In this document: positions 53,135-62,578 of the stretch, one piece after another
How positions within the stretch are numbered: the stretch's first letter is position 1
Layout: each line of letters begins with the position of its first letter
Assembly (NCBI GenBank): GCA_016784735.1
Contig: JADHUC010000008.1
Location: forward strand, 1 to 64,000
Direction of reading: 5' to 3'
DNA length: 64,000 nt
Source: Pirellulaceae bacterium
Lineage (GTDB): Bacteria; Planctomycetota; Planctomycetia; Pirellulales; Pirellulaceae
Made by a program: the position numbers and the translations under genes
Notes under the pieces: model-generated
Databases searched by the model: none
The model's input: the letters and a program-made list of their open reading frames with translations, nothing else
What the model was told of the DNA's origin: nothing

Positions 53135-53471
53135 CCTGATTCGCAATCGGTGTGTTTAGGGCCTGGACAAAGTCCCTGCATCGAGCATTACCATCCTATG
53201 TACGAGACGGTTGATGTTCTTTCACCTGACCAATCGTCGCTGAGGTCAACATAGAGCCGATCGTCACCGTTGAAGTCGACCAGCGGCCAACTTATTGAGA
53301 AAGAGCAAAGACAATCCAAACAGACGTTGCACGTGCCGGACAGATGGCAGTGTGCCTTACGCGGAACTGCGTCAGCCGGTGCGCACGTCCGAACCACTCT
53401 TCGGGGCATGGCACATCTGTTTGCTCGTCCGTAGAATTGACTAACCTCAGCCAACTTTCGCAACAACCGCA
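53135..53471. other. Intergenic, no feature recognised
   Basis: No gene or strong repeat was seen. A minus-strand frame reads VDFNGDDRLYVDLSDD, which recalls FG-GAP sequence, but nothing else supports it. Confidence 0.35.
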
Positions 53472-56321
53472 ATGCGACAACCACTCCTCCTCGTTAGTTT
53501 GATGGTGCTACCGCTGGCTTCGGCGATCGGTGCTGAACAGAAGCTTCAACGGTGGGCGTTGATGGCGACCGACCGGGTCGCTGAGACTGGGCTGCTGGAC
53601 CTGTTGACGGTCGAACTTTCACAGAACGATTCGCTTCAACTTGTCGAACGTGAGAGGTTACGGGAGGCGATGCGTGAGCTGCAACTAATGGCTCTGGTCA
53701 CGGCAGACCAAGTCGAGCAGCGTTTGCGACTTGGCAAAACGCTGCGAGCCGACGCGTTGATGGTATTGTCTTTCGAGCGTCAAGAAGAACAGCGGATGCT
53801 CCGAGTCGTTGTCTGCGACTCGAAACTCGGTGTCCGATTGTGGCGCGGAAGCTTTGCTTGCAGTGACGAATCGGATGTCACGCAACTTGTCCAGTATTGT
53901 GCTACGACGGTCGGCGAAGTCCGCCAGCGATTCGCGGGAGGCATCCGACACCTCATCGCGGTGCCGCCTTTTCTGTGCGATGACTTTGCCCAGAAGTTTG
54001 ATTACCTGCAGTCTCGATACAGCGACCGGTTGAGCAGTTCGCTAATGGCTCACGCGGGTGTGGCGGTCGTCGAGATTGAAGAAGCACGAGCCGTCTTGCG
54101 CGAGCTGCAAGATACGTTGTCAGGCGGACTGGAGCGGCCAATTGCTACGATCGTGCAAGGCAGATACAACGTCGATGATCAGCAGCGCGTCAACCTGCAA
54201 ATCGAGCTTGTTCACGACGAGGAACGGCGAGAACAGATTAAGCAATCGTTCGATCTGGGAACGGTCGGCCACTGGCTTTCCAAAGACTTGTCGAGTCGGC
54301 TGCTCGCTTCCAGCCAGACCAACGCGCCGACATTGAGCCCGAAAACGCAGAAAGCGATCCTCAGCCGGCACGCGCAGCGATTCGCCGAGCTGGGTGATTG
54401 GGGACGATCGACTTCGCTTCGTGAAGCAGTTTTGACGCTGGATCCGAACGACGCGCTCGAGCGGGCGTTGTTGATCAGCGAGTACCAATACGGTTTCACG
54501 CCAGCCGTGGACGAGAACTGGCATCTAGCCCGGTTTGCGAAGCCGCTTCCACCCGAACGGCGCGAACGTGCCTTGAGCCGCGCGGCACATGACTATTGCA
54601 TCGGCCTGGAGCATTTGGCGTATTTGATTCGCAATGGGATCATCAAACGCACGGATGCGTTCGGGCTGTTGTATACGCACATCTGGTACAAGCGGAGCGC
54701 GGTCGGAGCGGCCTTGCCCATGGATCCGCTCAAGTTCAACGCACTGCGACCGGCGTGCGTCGCCCAGCGGCAGTTCGTTCGGGATGTTGTTCCGCTCGCC
54801 AATCAGTTGCCCGCCGGCGGCATCTTGCCCAAACACTTCAGCAGCCCGTTCTATGGTGCTCGCTACGTGGTCACAACTCACGTAGCCAGCGACGTCGCTT
54901 TCAACAATTACAGTGCAGAGTCGTTAGCCAGCCTGCAAGACTTGCTCGAACGCGTTCTTCCCGAGAAGGAGAAGACTTCGCACAGCATTCTTGGGATTTT
55001 CACGTTTACGCTCGTCCCGAAAGCAGGCGACGATAACTTCGACGCATGGCGGACGCTGTTGACAGATCTCAGCAATTCCGAGCGTGAGGTCACTCGACTG
55101 TACGGACGGTTTGGGCTGGCCATGGAGGCCAGGAGGCAAAACGGATCGTACTCCGGTTTGGAGCCAATACTTGACGAGGTGAAACGGCTGGGACGCACCG
55201 ACGAGCCGATCTTTGACGTGATCAAACTCAAGCTGGGCCTCGCCAAGCGACAGCCCGCTGCACCAAGTACTCGGTACGGACGACCGCCGCGAGGCAACTT
55301 CGGACCGTTGGGGCGGATGCAGTTAGAGCCGATCCGGCTTGTTATCGAAGGTGACGAGGATGTTCCCCGACCGCCGCTCATCAAGGGCATGCTTCGCTGT
55401 GGCCAGCGGGATGCGTATTGGACAAAGGATCGCTTCTTTGTCATGCACGAACCAGGAGTTCTGCGTGAGCTGAAGTTGACCGACAAGACGGCCAATCACA
55501 TCCTGTTCTGGGGCATGACCTGGGACGGCGAGTGTATTTGGCTTCACGCACAGGGTCGGGGCATCGTCGCCATTCGCCCGGATGGGACGCGAATGGCGAC
55601 TTTCAAGCGGAACGAACATGTGCCCAGTTACTGGAAAGGTCTCAGGCTACTCGGCCTGTCACCGCGACGCGTTTTGATCGTTGGGAGCTTTGGCGAAACA
55701 AACCGCGCGTGGTGCGGCATTCTGGAAATTGACGAGAAAGGCAAACAGTCCGCCAGTATTTTCTTCGAGGCAAAGTACGTTGCCGAAGGCCAGTCTCCGG
55801 AGGAAGCTCGAGCGAATCCGAACACCGTCTTTCAGCCCGAAGATCTGCAATACGTTGAACACACGAGCGGCAAGGATTACTTCTTGGTTGGCCGCCGCGG
55901 ACTGTCCTATCTGCAGGTCGATGTCGAAACGCTCAATGTGACCGTTCCAGAGAAGGTGATCGGCGCAGAAGGAGCATCTACGCGTACGGACTTCGGGTTC
56001 TCCGGCCGGACCTTCCTCCGCGATGGTCGTCCGGTGTGGGCCCACTCCGGCCTCGCCACCTTGCCCAACTCGAAACAGATACTGTTCCACGACGGATGGA
56101 TCTACCGTCCCGGTTACGTCTGGATGCGCGAGGACCCTGAGACAGGCAGGCGTGAGCGCTTGCAGGCTCATAAATTGCCCCACCAATACTGGCACCTGCA
56201 AGTCGGCTCTTCAGCTCACTACGGATTAGTTACCTTTGACCGTTACAACCGTGGTTTGCCCCTCGCACGCGTCACCATCCTGGATGAGTCCGCTGATTGT
56301 GATGCGTCGGAGGACGAGTGA
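53472..56321 (+). CDS. Large exported CsgG-like protein with propeller-like C-terminus
   Basis: A 949-residue protein with a signal peptide (MRQPLLLVSLMVLPLASAIG). The first 200 residues follow the pattern of CsgG/FlgT-like proteins: a strand with MATDRVAE, then LQLVERERLREAMRELQLM and DALMVLSFERQ. A helical middle part of about 300 residues follows. From about residue 640 strands such as MTWDGECIWLHAQGRGIVAI, RVLIVGSFGETNR and FLVGRRGLSYLQVDVET suggest a beta-propeller. Function unknown. No ribosome site is visible before the ATG. Confidence 0.68.
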   Translation: MRQPLLLVSLMVLPLASAIGAEQKLQRWALMATDRVAETGLLDLLTVELSQNDSLQLVERERLREAMRELQLMALVTADQVEQRLRLGKTLRADALMVLSFERQEEQRMLRVVVCDSKLGVRLWRGSFACSDESDVTQLVQYCATTVGEVRQRFAGGIRHLIAVPPFLCDDFAQKFDYLQSRYSDRLSSSLMAHAGVAVVEIEEARAVLRELQDTLSGGLERPIATIVQGRYNVDDQQRVNLQIELVHDEERREQIKQSFDLGTVGHWLSKDLSSRLLASSQTNAPTLSPKTQKAILSRHAQRFAELGDWGRSTSLREAVLTLDPNDALERALLISEYQYGFTPAVDENWHLARFAKPLPPERRERALSRAAHDYCIGLEHLAYLIRNGIIKRTDAFGLLYTHIWYKRSAVGAALPMDPLKFNALRPACVAQRQFVRDVVPLANQLPAGGILPKHFSSPFYGARYVVTTHVASDVAFNNYSAESLASLQDLLERVLPEKEKTSHSILGIFTFTLVPKAGDDNFDAWRTLLTDLSNSEREVTRLYGRFGLAMEARRQNGSYSGLEPILDEVKRLGRTDEPIFDVIKLKLGLAKRQPAAPSTRYGRPPRGNFGPLGRMQLEPIRLVIEGDEDVPRPPLIKGMLRCGQRDAYWTKDRFFVMHEPGVLRELKLTDKTANHILFWGMTWDGECIWLHAQGRGIVAIRPDGTRMATFKRNEHVPSYWKGLRLLGLSPRRVLIVGSFGETNRAWCGILEIDEKGKQSASIFFEAKYVAEGQSPEEARANPNTVFQPEDLQYVEHTSGKDYFLVGRRGLSYLQVDVETLNVTVPEKVIGAEGASTRTDFGFSGRTFLRDGRPVWAHSGLATLPNSKQILFHDGWIYRPGYVWMREDPETGRRERLQAHKLPHQYWHLQVGSSAHYGLVTFDRYNRGLPLARVTILDESADCDASEDE

Positions 56322-56518
56322 ACAAAGGGGGCCCAGAACTTAGCTGTTACTCCTAAAGTCGGCTTTGGAGTTCCGACCGACTCGCATATGCGATGTTCGG
56401 CCTCACATTGCGTACGGCGGAAGAATCGACGACAATACGGCGTCAACGGTACGGTTCTTCATGTTCCCGCCCTCCCCGAGGAATCCTCTTTCCCTGGCCC
56501 ACCTTAGAAAGGACTGGC

Positions 56519-58633
56519 ATGCGCCACACTCCTGCGAAATCGCTTGTCCACTCACTCGCCGTAGTCGTTCTGGGCCTATTGGCCAACGGCGCGTTTGCAG
56601 ACAAGCCGCTGCTGACGGTGAACGCAGCTTTCGACGTGGATTCGATCGCTTCGCGGGATGTTGATTTGCGTGCCGTCTCTCGCCATGGCAAATACGCGCT
56701 GCGCATGGCTGCGGGCCACCAGGACAAATGGCCGGGGATTACCGTGAAACCGTCCGAGAGAATCTGGGACCTGTCGACGTTTGAATACATCTCGATGGAC
56801 GTAAAGAACGCTGGTGATCATCAAGCTAGAATCGGCTTGCGGGCGGACAGCGCTGATGCCGCGGGCGAACGCGAGACTCTGCAAACGGTCTCAGAACTCG
56901 CTCCGGGCGAACAACAGACGCTTCAACTCGGTTTGAAACGCCGAATGTCGACGGAACTGAGCGACAAGCTGTTCGGCATGCGTGGTTATCCCGGTGGGCT
57001 GAATCGGGACAGAGGGCTGGATTCGAAGAGGATTGACCAGGTGTTGATCTTCGTCAGTCAGCCAAAGGAGAATCATCTTATTGAAATCTCGGATCTCCGG
57101 GCCGGTGGTTCGTTTGACGGCGGTCTGTGGTTGACCGAAGACGCGGACAAGCTGTTTCCGATGATCGACCGCTTCGGGCAGTACACGCATAAGGATTGGC
57201 CCGGCAAGACGAAATCGGAAGCGGACCTCCAGCGGCGAAAGCAGGAAGAGGCCATCGAGTTAACCGCAAATCCCGGCTCCATGGACCGGACCGAATACGG
57301 CGGTTGGGCCGCAGGCCCGCAACTCGATGCGACCGGCCATTTCCGTGTTCAGAAACACGAAGGCAAATGGTGGTTGGTCGACCCGGTTGGTCGGCTGTTC
57401 TGGTCGCACGGCATCGACTGCGTTCGGCCGACGACGGCTTACACTCCGATCACCGACCGCAAGTTCTACTTCGCCGAACTGCCGGCGAATGACTGGCCGC
57501 TGGCCGAATTCTACGGGCGAGGCAACTGGGCGCCGCACGGATACTATCAGGGAAAGGGCAGATACGAGACTTACAACTTCACGGGCAGCAACTTGTACCG
57601 CAAGTACGGTCCCGGCTGGCGGGCAGAGTTCAACGATCTGTGCCATCGCCGGCTGCGGAGTTGGGGGCTGAACACGATCGCCAACTGGTCCGATCGGGAT
57701 GTCTTCCGCCTGCGGCGAACGCCGTACGTGGTCACGGTCGGTTCCGGCCGCAAGTCGATCGAAGGCAGCACCGGCTACTGGGGGAAATTCCCCGATCCTT
57801 TTGATCCGGACTTCACGGCAACTACCCGCAGGAACGTGTCTCGGTCAAAGGACGACATTTCGACCCCTTGGTGCCTGGGCGTCTTTATCGACAACGAATT
57901 GGCGTGGGGCAACAACGGTACGTCACTGGCCGTCGCGACGTTGGCATCGCCACGCGACCAAGCGGCCAAACAGGTTTTTGCTGAAGATCTGAAACGGAAG
58001 TACGGCACGGTCGAGAAACTGAACGACGTGTGGGGAACGGAACATGCCTCGTGGGATGCCTTGCTCGATAGCCAAACGCCGCCCAATGAGGAAAGGGCCC
58101 GAGAGGATCTGACCGCATTCTACACTCGGATCGCCGAGAAGTACTTCGAGGTGTGTTGCGGCGCCGTGAAGGAGGTCGCTCCGAAGAAGCTGTATCTGGG
58201 CTGCCGTTTCGCGTGGGTCAACGAGCGGGCCGTGCGGGCTGCGGCGAACCGCTGTGACGTGATCGGTTTCAACAAATACAGCTATTCGGTCGCCGACTTT
58301 TCGCTGCCCGACGGTGTGGACTCACCTGCGATCATTGGCGAATTCCATTTTGGCGCACTGGATCGCGGGATGTTCCACACCGGTTTGCGGGCGACAAAGA
58401 ACCAAGCCGAACGGGCCGAAGCGTACAAGAGTTATGTCCGCGGCGCGTTGAAGAATTCCTGGCTGGTCGGCACGCACTGGTTCCAATTCGGCGATCAGGC
58501 AACCACGGGCCGCGGCGACGGCGAGAACTACCAGATCGGGTTCCTTGATGTCTGTGACACCCCCTACCCGGAGATTATCGCCGCCAGCCGCGAAATAGGT
58601 GCCGAGATGTATCAAACGCGGCTTGTGCGTTAG
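56519..58633 (+). CDS. Exported GH50-type beta-agarase
   Basis: A 704-residue enzyme with a signal peptide (HSLAVVVLGLLANGAFA). An N-terminal beta-sandwich of about 180 residues precedes a TIM barrel. The general acid/base Glu lies in FIDNELAWG (Glu460) and the nucleophile Glu in IIGEFHFGA (Glu608), the clan GH-A arrangement, and flanking segments (DPVGRLFWSHGIDCVRP, GWRAEFNDLCHRRLRSWGLN) match GH50 agarases. GH50 members cut beta-1,4 bonds in agarose or neoagaro-oligosaccharides. It would act in the periplasm or outside. GAAAGGA precedes ATG 56519. Followed on the same strand by a Gfo/Idh oxidoreductase, which suggests joint use of the sugars. Confidence 0.85.
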   Translation: MRHTPAKSLVHSLAVVVLGLLANGAFADKPLLTVNAAFDVDSIASRDVDLRAVSRHGKYALRMAAGHQDKWPGITVKPSERIWDLSTFEYISMDVKNAGDHQARIGLRADSADAAGERETLQTVSELAPGEQQTLQLGLKRRMSTELSDKLFGMRGYPGGLNRDRGLDSKRIDQVLIFVSQPKENHLIEISDLRAGGSFDGGLWLTEDADKLFPMIDRFGQYTHKDWPGKTKSEADLQRRKQEEAIELTANPGSMDRTEYGGWAAGPQLDATGHFRVQKHEGKWWLVDPVGRLFWSHGIDCVRPTTAYTPITDRKFYFAELPANDWPLAEFYGRGNWAPHGYYQGKGRYETYNFTGSNLYRKYGPGWRAEFNDLCHRRLRSWGLNTIANWSDRDVFRLRRTPYVVTVGSGRKSIEGSTGYWGKFPDPFDPDFTATTRRNVSRSKDDISTPWCLGVFIDNELAWGNNGTSLAVATLASPRDQAAKQVFAEDLKRKYGTVEKLNDVWGTEHASWDALLDSQTPPNEERAREDLTAFYTRIAEKYFEVCCGAVKEVAPKKLYLGCRFAWVNERAVRAAANRCDVIGFNKYSYSVADFSLPDGVDSPAIIGEFHFGALDRGMFHTGLRATKNQAERAEAYKSYVRGALKNSWLVGTHWFQFGDQATTGRGDGENYQIGFLDVCDTPYPEIIAASREIGAEMYQTRLVR

Positions 58634-58757
58634 GCTTTGTCCGCGGATGGTGGTTTCCGCGAGGCCGTGGCCAAGCCCCGCGATTGTGAGTACACTAGTG
58701 GATCGCTGGATCTTCGACTCGCGTCGGACGAGAAATGCGTCAAAGGAGAGGTCAAAT

Positions 58758-60056
58758 ATGTCAGCAGAATCGAGACGTTCCGGCCGACGGGACTTCCTGA
58801 AAACGCTCACGGCCGCAACGGTGGCCGCGCCGTATGTGATTACCTCGAATGCACTGGGAGCCACGGGAGTTGCACCAGCGAGCGATCGCATTACCACGGC
58901 TCTGATTGGTTCGGGTGGCCGAGGCCAACAGATCATCGCAGGCGGAGACCAGGTCGTGGCCGTCTGCGACGTGGACGCCAAACACGCAGAACGGACCAAG
59001 CAGAAAATCGACGCTGCGTCAGACACGATGGGATGCATGATCTACAGTGACTTCCGCGGTGTGCTGGCTCGCGACGATATCGATGCGGTTGTCGTGGCCA
59101 CGCCGGATCACTGGCACACGCTGATTGCCGCGGCTGCGATCAAGGCGGGCAAGGCGGTGTACGTGGAAAAACCCTTGTCATTGACCATCCGCGAAGGGCG
59201 AATTCTCGCGGATATTGCCCAGCGGTACGGGGCTATCGTCCAGGTTGGCAGCCAGCAGCGGTCCGATGTGAAATTCCACCGGGCGTGTGAATTGGTGCGC
59301 AATGGGCGGATCGGTGAGCTTAAGACCGTGAGAGTCGAAATCCCAACACGTCCGGGCGACGGCAACAAACCGTGGACTCCTCAGGCGGTGCCGCCGGAAC
59401 TGGATTACGATACGTGGCTGGGGCCCGCGCCGCTGGCACCCTACCATCCCGATCGATGCCATTACAAGTTCCGTTTCGTCACCGACTACTCGGGCGGCGA
59501 CGTGACCAACTGGGGCGCCCATCAATTGGACATCGCCCAATGGGGCATCGGCGCCGACGATTCGGGGCCGGTCGAAGTGGAAGGGCACGGCAAACGCAAC
59601 CAGGATGGCCTGCACGACGTATTCTATGACATCCACGTCGATTTCACGTATGCCAGCGGAGTGAAGATCGAATTACGTAGCGGCGGCAACGGAGTCACGT
59701 TCGTGGGCACGGAAGGGTCGATCTTTGTCAGCCGCTCGAAGCTGGAAGCAGACCCCGCATCCATATTGACTTCGCGGATCGGGCCCGACGAGATCCACCT
59801 CGCACGCGGCGGCCCCGAAAACGAAGGCGGCACGCACATGGGCATCTGGTTGGACTGCATCCGTGCTCGCAACAGCAAGGCGTTGAACGTACCCGTGGAG
59901 ACCGGTCACCGGTCTGCTACAGTTTGCCATTTGGCCAACATCATCATGGGGTTGGACCGCAAGGTTCAGTGGGATCCGGCCGCCGAACAGTTCGTCGACG
60001 ATGACGAAGCGAATCACATGACCTGGCGTCCGATGCGCGCTCCGTGGACGTTTTGA
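58758..60056 (+). CDS. Tat-exported Gfo/Idh/MocA-family oxidoreductase
   Basis: A 432-residue NAD(P)-dependent sugar dehydrogenase-like protein. The N-terminus SRRSGRRDFLKTLTAATVAA is a twin-arginine signal, so it is likely exported folded with its cofactor. The Rossmann fold starts with TTALIGSGGRGQQI, and the EKP motif VYVEKPLSL is present near residue 135. The segment VTNWGAHQLDIAQWG holds the His used in catalysis by many members. AAAGGAGAGG precedes the ATG. It follows the agarase by 124 bases, likely the same transcriptional unit. Substrate unknown; many exported planctomycete homologues have no assigned role. Confidence 0.9.
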   Translation: MSAESRRSGRRDFLKTLTAATVAAPYVITSNALGATGVAPASDRITTALIGSGGRGQQIIAGGDQVVAVCDVDAKHAERTKQKIDAASDTMGCMIYSDFRGVLARDDIDAVVVATPDHWHTLIAAAAIKAGKAVYVEKPLSLTIREGRILADIAQRYGAIVQVGSQQRSDVKFHRACELVRNGRIGELKTVRVEIPTRPGDGNKPWTPQAVPPELDYDTWLGPAPLAPYHPDRCHYKFRFVTDYSGGDVTNWGAHQLDIAQWGIGADDSGPVEVEGHGKRNQDGLHDVFYDIHVDFTYASGVKIELRSGGNGVTFVGTEGSIFVSRSKLEADPASILTSRIGPDEIHLARGGPENEGGTHMGIWLDCIRARNSKALNVPVETGHRSATVCHLANIIMGLDRKVQWDPAAEQFVDDDEANHMTWRPMRAPWTF

Positions 60057-60103
60057 TATACTGGTCGCCGATCCGGCTGAGCGGTCGGAGGCGAGTTAAG
60101 ACT

Positions 60104-60168
60104 GGTTCCCAAGCTCCGGCTTGGGAACCAAGGGAACGGACAGTTAGTTCCCAAGCCGGAGCTTGGGA
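60104..60168. repeat. Pair of palindromes in inverted orientation (BIME-like)
   Basis: The first palindrome (60104-60129) is perfect: GGTTCCCAAGC, loop TCCG, and its complement. The second (60147-60168) has the same arms around CGGA, so it is the reverse copy. Such REP pairs often mark ends of transcription units. The pair lies between the oxidoreductase and a HEAT-repeat gene. Confidence 0.75.
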
Positions 60169-60227
60169 AACAGAAGAAACAACAGGACCATCGCACCACC
60201 AAGGCTAATCGAGAAAAGGAGAAAAGC

Positions 60228-61019
60228 ATGTCACTCAACCGAAAAGCGACCGCCGTAGGCTTGGTATTCGCCATTCTGCTAGGACTGGCTCTGCCGGTCA
60301 CGGCCGCTGACGATGCCGCTTTGGACAAGGCATTCGAGGTACTGAAGACATACGATTGGGGCAACGATCGCAGCCCTCTGGAAGCGTTGGACAGGGCGAT
60401 CGCAGCCTCGCACGGCGATGCGGCGGCACAGAAGGCACTTGAGGCACGCTTGGTGGCGGTCCTCAAATCCGATGCCCCCAACGCGGCCAAAGACGTGACG
60501 TGCCGGCAGCTTAGCCTGGTTGGCTCCGCCGGCTCCGTGGAGACTCTTGCCGATTTGCTCGGCGACGAGAAACTCGCGCACATCGCTCGATACGCTCTTG
60601 AGCGCATGCAGTGCCCGGAGGCTTTGGCGGCTCTGCGTGAGGCTCTGTCGAAAACGAGCGGACGAGTGAAGGTGGGCGTCATCAATTCGCTGGGAGTCCG
60701 CCGAGACGCCGAGGCCACCGCCGCACTGACGGCTCTGCTGGACGCTTCCGACGAAGCGATCGTATCCGCAGCCGCCGGAGCGTTGGGAAAGATCGGTAGC
60801 TCCGACACGGCGAAGACGCTGAAAGCGTTCCAAGCCGATGCTCCCGACTCGCTGGCCTTGGTCGCCGCTGACGCATGTCTGGCCAACGCCGAACAACTGC
60901 TAGCGGACGGTAAGAAGCTTGAAGCAATGATGATGTACAGAGGTCTTTCTAAGTCCGAAATCAAGCACATCAAAGTGGCGGCCACGCGAGGGCTTTTGGC
61001 AGCGGCCGGAAAGAAGTAA
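60228..61019 (+). CDS. Exported HEAT-repeat protein (short)
   Basis: A 263-residue exported protein with signal peptide (AVGLVFAILLGLALPVTAA). About five HEAT-type helical pairs are visible, for example VETLADLLGDEKLAHIARYA, PEALAALREALSKTSGRVKV and ATAALTALLDASDEAIVSAA, each about 32 residues. HEAT repeats form protein-binding solenoids. AAAAGGAGAAAA precedes the ATG. It comes before a second HEAT protein with the same orientation. Confidence 0.85.
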   Translation: MSLNRKATAVGLVFAILLGLALPVTAADDAALDKAFEVLKTYDWGNDRSPLEALDRAIAASHGDAAAQKALEARLVAVLKSDAPNAAKDVTCRQLSLVGSAGSVETLADLLGDEKLAHIARYALERMQCPEALAALREALSKTSGRVKVGVINSLGVRRDAEATAALTALLDASDEAIVSAAAGALGKIGSSDTAKTLKAFQADAPDSLALVAADACLANAEQLLADGKKLEAMMMYRGLSKSEIKHIKVAATRGLLAAAGKK

Positions 61020-61029
61020 GCGGCGAGCA

Positions 61030-61110
61030 AAAAGGGGTCGGGAGTCGTTTTCGTGTAACCGTCAACCATATGAAACGGCGCAGGCCCGAAAACGACTCCC
61101 GACCCCTTTT
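61030..61110. repeat. Perfect 24-bp inverted repeat
   Basis: Arms 61030-61053 and 61087-61110 are perfect complements, starting AAAAGGGGTCGGG and ending CCCGACCCCTTTT, around a 33-base loop. The T-rich end makes it a possible terminator after the first HEAT gene, and its form fits the REP elements seen across planctomycetes. Confidence 0.75.
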
Positions 61111-61163
61111 CGCACAAAGACGCTGGTAATGTCGAGTAGACGATGCACGTAGGGAGGAAACGT

Positions 61164-62543
61164 ATGTTCTTGGGTAAATGGGACCTGGCCCACGCTCGCA
61201 TGGCAACGATCTATGTAGCGTTCTTCTGGTCGATTGGGATCATGTCAATTGCGAACCCGTCCGTTTGGGGCCAGGAAGAAGAGGAAGATCCATTGCTTCA
61301 GATGGTCGTCGAGTTGGTCAGCGACACCGACCGGGATATGCGCGCGTTGGGGCTGCAGCAGGTTCGCGAGGAGGCACCCGGCGAAGCGGCAACGAAGAAC
61401 TTCGTCGAGCTGTTGCCGAAACTGGCCACCGACGCACAGGCAGACCTTTTGGAAGCACTGGGTGAGCGTGGCGACGTGGCGGCTCGGCCAAAAGTCCTGG
61501 AGATGGTCGACGGCAAAGAGGAAGTGGTCCGTATCGCTTCGCTGCGAGCGTTGGGCGGCTTGGGCAGCGCCGCCGAGGTATCGCTCCTGGCCAAATGTGC
61601 CGCGTCCGGATCGGATAACGAAAAATCCGCCGCACTGCAGAGTCTTGTGCGACTTCGCGGCGACGATGTCAATAAGGCCATCGTGGCGGGGATGTCCGAC
61701 GCTGAGACGCCGGTCCGCGTAGCCCTGCTGGGCGTGCTGGCCGACCGTAACGCCAAGGAGGCCCTGTCGTCCGTGCTGGATTCCGCAAAAGGAACGGAAC
61801 CATCGGTTCGCCTGGCTGCCACGAAGGCCCTGCGTTATCTGGCCGACGAGAGCAACACGGCGGCTATTGTGGATCTTCTAAAGGTGGCCAAGGGAGATGC
61901 CGAACGAGGTCAGACCGAGTTGGCACTGCTGGTCGTCTGCAGCCGCGGCCGCGAGAAGTGCGCGGAAGCCATCGTCGCCGGCCTGGACGACGCCGATGCG
62001 TCGGCGCGTATCGCGCTGTTGCACGCGTTGGCCCGAGCGGGCGGAGCGGATTCGCTGGCAGCGATTGTCGAGCGATTGAAGGACGACGACGAAGCGGTGC
62101 AAGACGAAGCCGTACGAATGCTCTCGGCTTGGCCGGATCCGGCCGTAAAGTCGAATCTGATGGACCTTGCCGAGAAAGACAATCCACGACATCAGGTACT
62201 GGCCATTCGCGGCTTGGTGCGCCTTGCAGGCCCCCAGGAAGACCAGCCCGCCGACATAGAGACGCTGTCGAAAGTGATGGACATGGCAAAACGGCCGCAG
62301 GAGAAGCGGCTGGTTATCGGCGTTCTGGGTGGTATTGCCACTTCCGAGTCACTTGCCCTGGCCATGTCCGCGGTAAGCGATCTGTCTATTGCCGAAGAAG
62401 CGGGGCTTGCCGCGGCGCAAGTTGCCGAAAGAATCGAAGATGGTGATGCAGACGAGATCCGCACCGCCATGCAGAAAGTGCTGCGATTCGTCCAGAACCG
62501 AGAGACACGCGATCGCGTGCAAAAGGTCCTGGAGTCGCTCTAG
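61164..62543 (+). CDS. Exported HEAT-repeat protein (long)
   Basis: A 459-residue protein with an N-terminal hydrophobic segment (IYVAFFWSIGIMSIANPSVW) and about eleven HEAT or PBS-lyase-type repeats, e.g. VVRIASLRALGGLGSAAEVS, PVRVALLGVLADRNAKEALS and SARIALLHALARAGGADSLA. ATG 61164 is chosen because AGGGAGGAAAC lies just upstream; an ATG at 61143 has no ribosome site. A solenoid scaffold in the envelope is likely; binding partner unknown. Confidence 0.85.
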   Translation: MFLGKWDLAHARMATIYVAFFWSIGIMSIANPSVWGQEEEEDPLLQMVVELVSDTDRDMRALGLQQVREEAPGEAATKNFVELLPKLATDAQADLLEALGERGDVAARPKVLEMVDGKEEVVRIASLRALGGLGSAAEVSLLAKCAASGSDNEKSAALQSLVRLRGDDVNKAIVAGMSDAETPVRVALLGVLADRNAKEALSSVLDSAKGTEPSVRLAATKALRYLADESNTAAIVDLLKVAKGDAERGQTELALLVVCSRGREKCAEAIVAGLDDADASARIALLHALARAGGADSLAAIVERLKDDDEAVQDEAVRMLSAWPDPAVKSNLMDLAEKDNPRHQVLAIRGLVRLAGPQEDQPADIETLSKVMDMAKRPQEKRLVIGVLGGIATSESLALAMSAVSDLSIAEEAGLAAAQVAERIEDGDADEIRTAMQKVLRFVQNRETRDRVQKVLESL

Positions 62544-62578
62544 GTTGCTAGAACGTGATCGACAAGGAGAAAAACGCG

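Noticed and set aside
53188-53484. Short minus-strand frame with VDFNGDDRLYVDLSDD resembling an FG-GAP unit
   Set aside because: Only one short match, no other support, and the frame crosses the start of the next gene.
60014-61201. A 395-codon minus-strand frame across the HEAT-repeat gene
   Set aside because: Low-complexity Ser/Ala composition typical of antisense frames in GC-rich repeats, and it crosses a hairpin repeat; the sense gene has a signal peptide and ribosome site.
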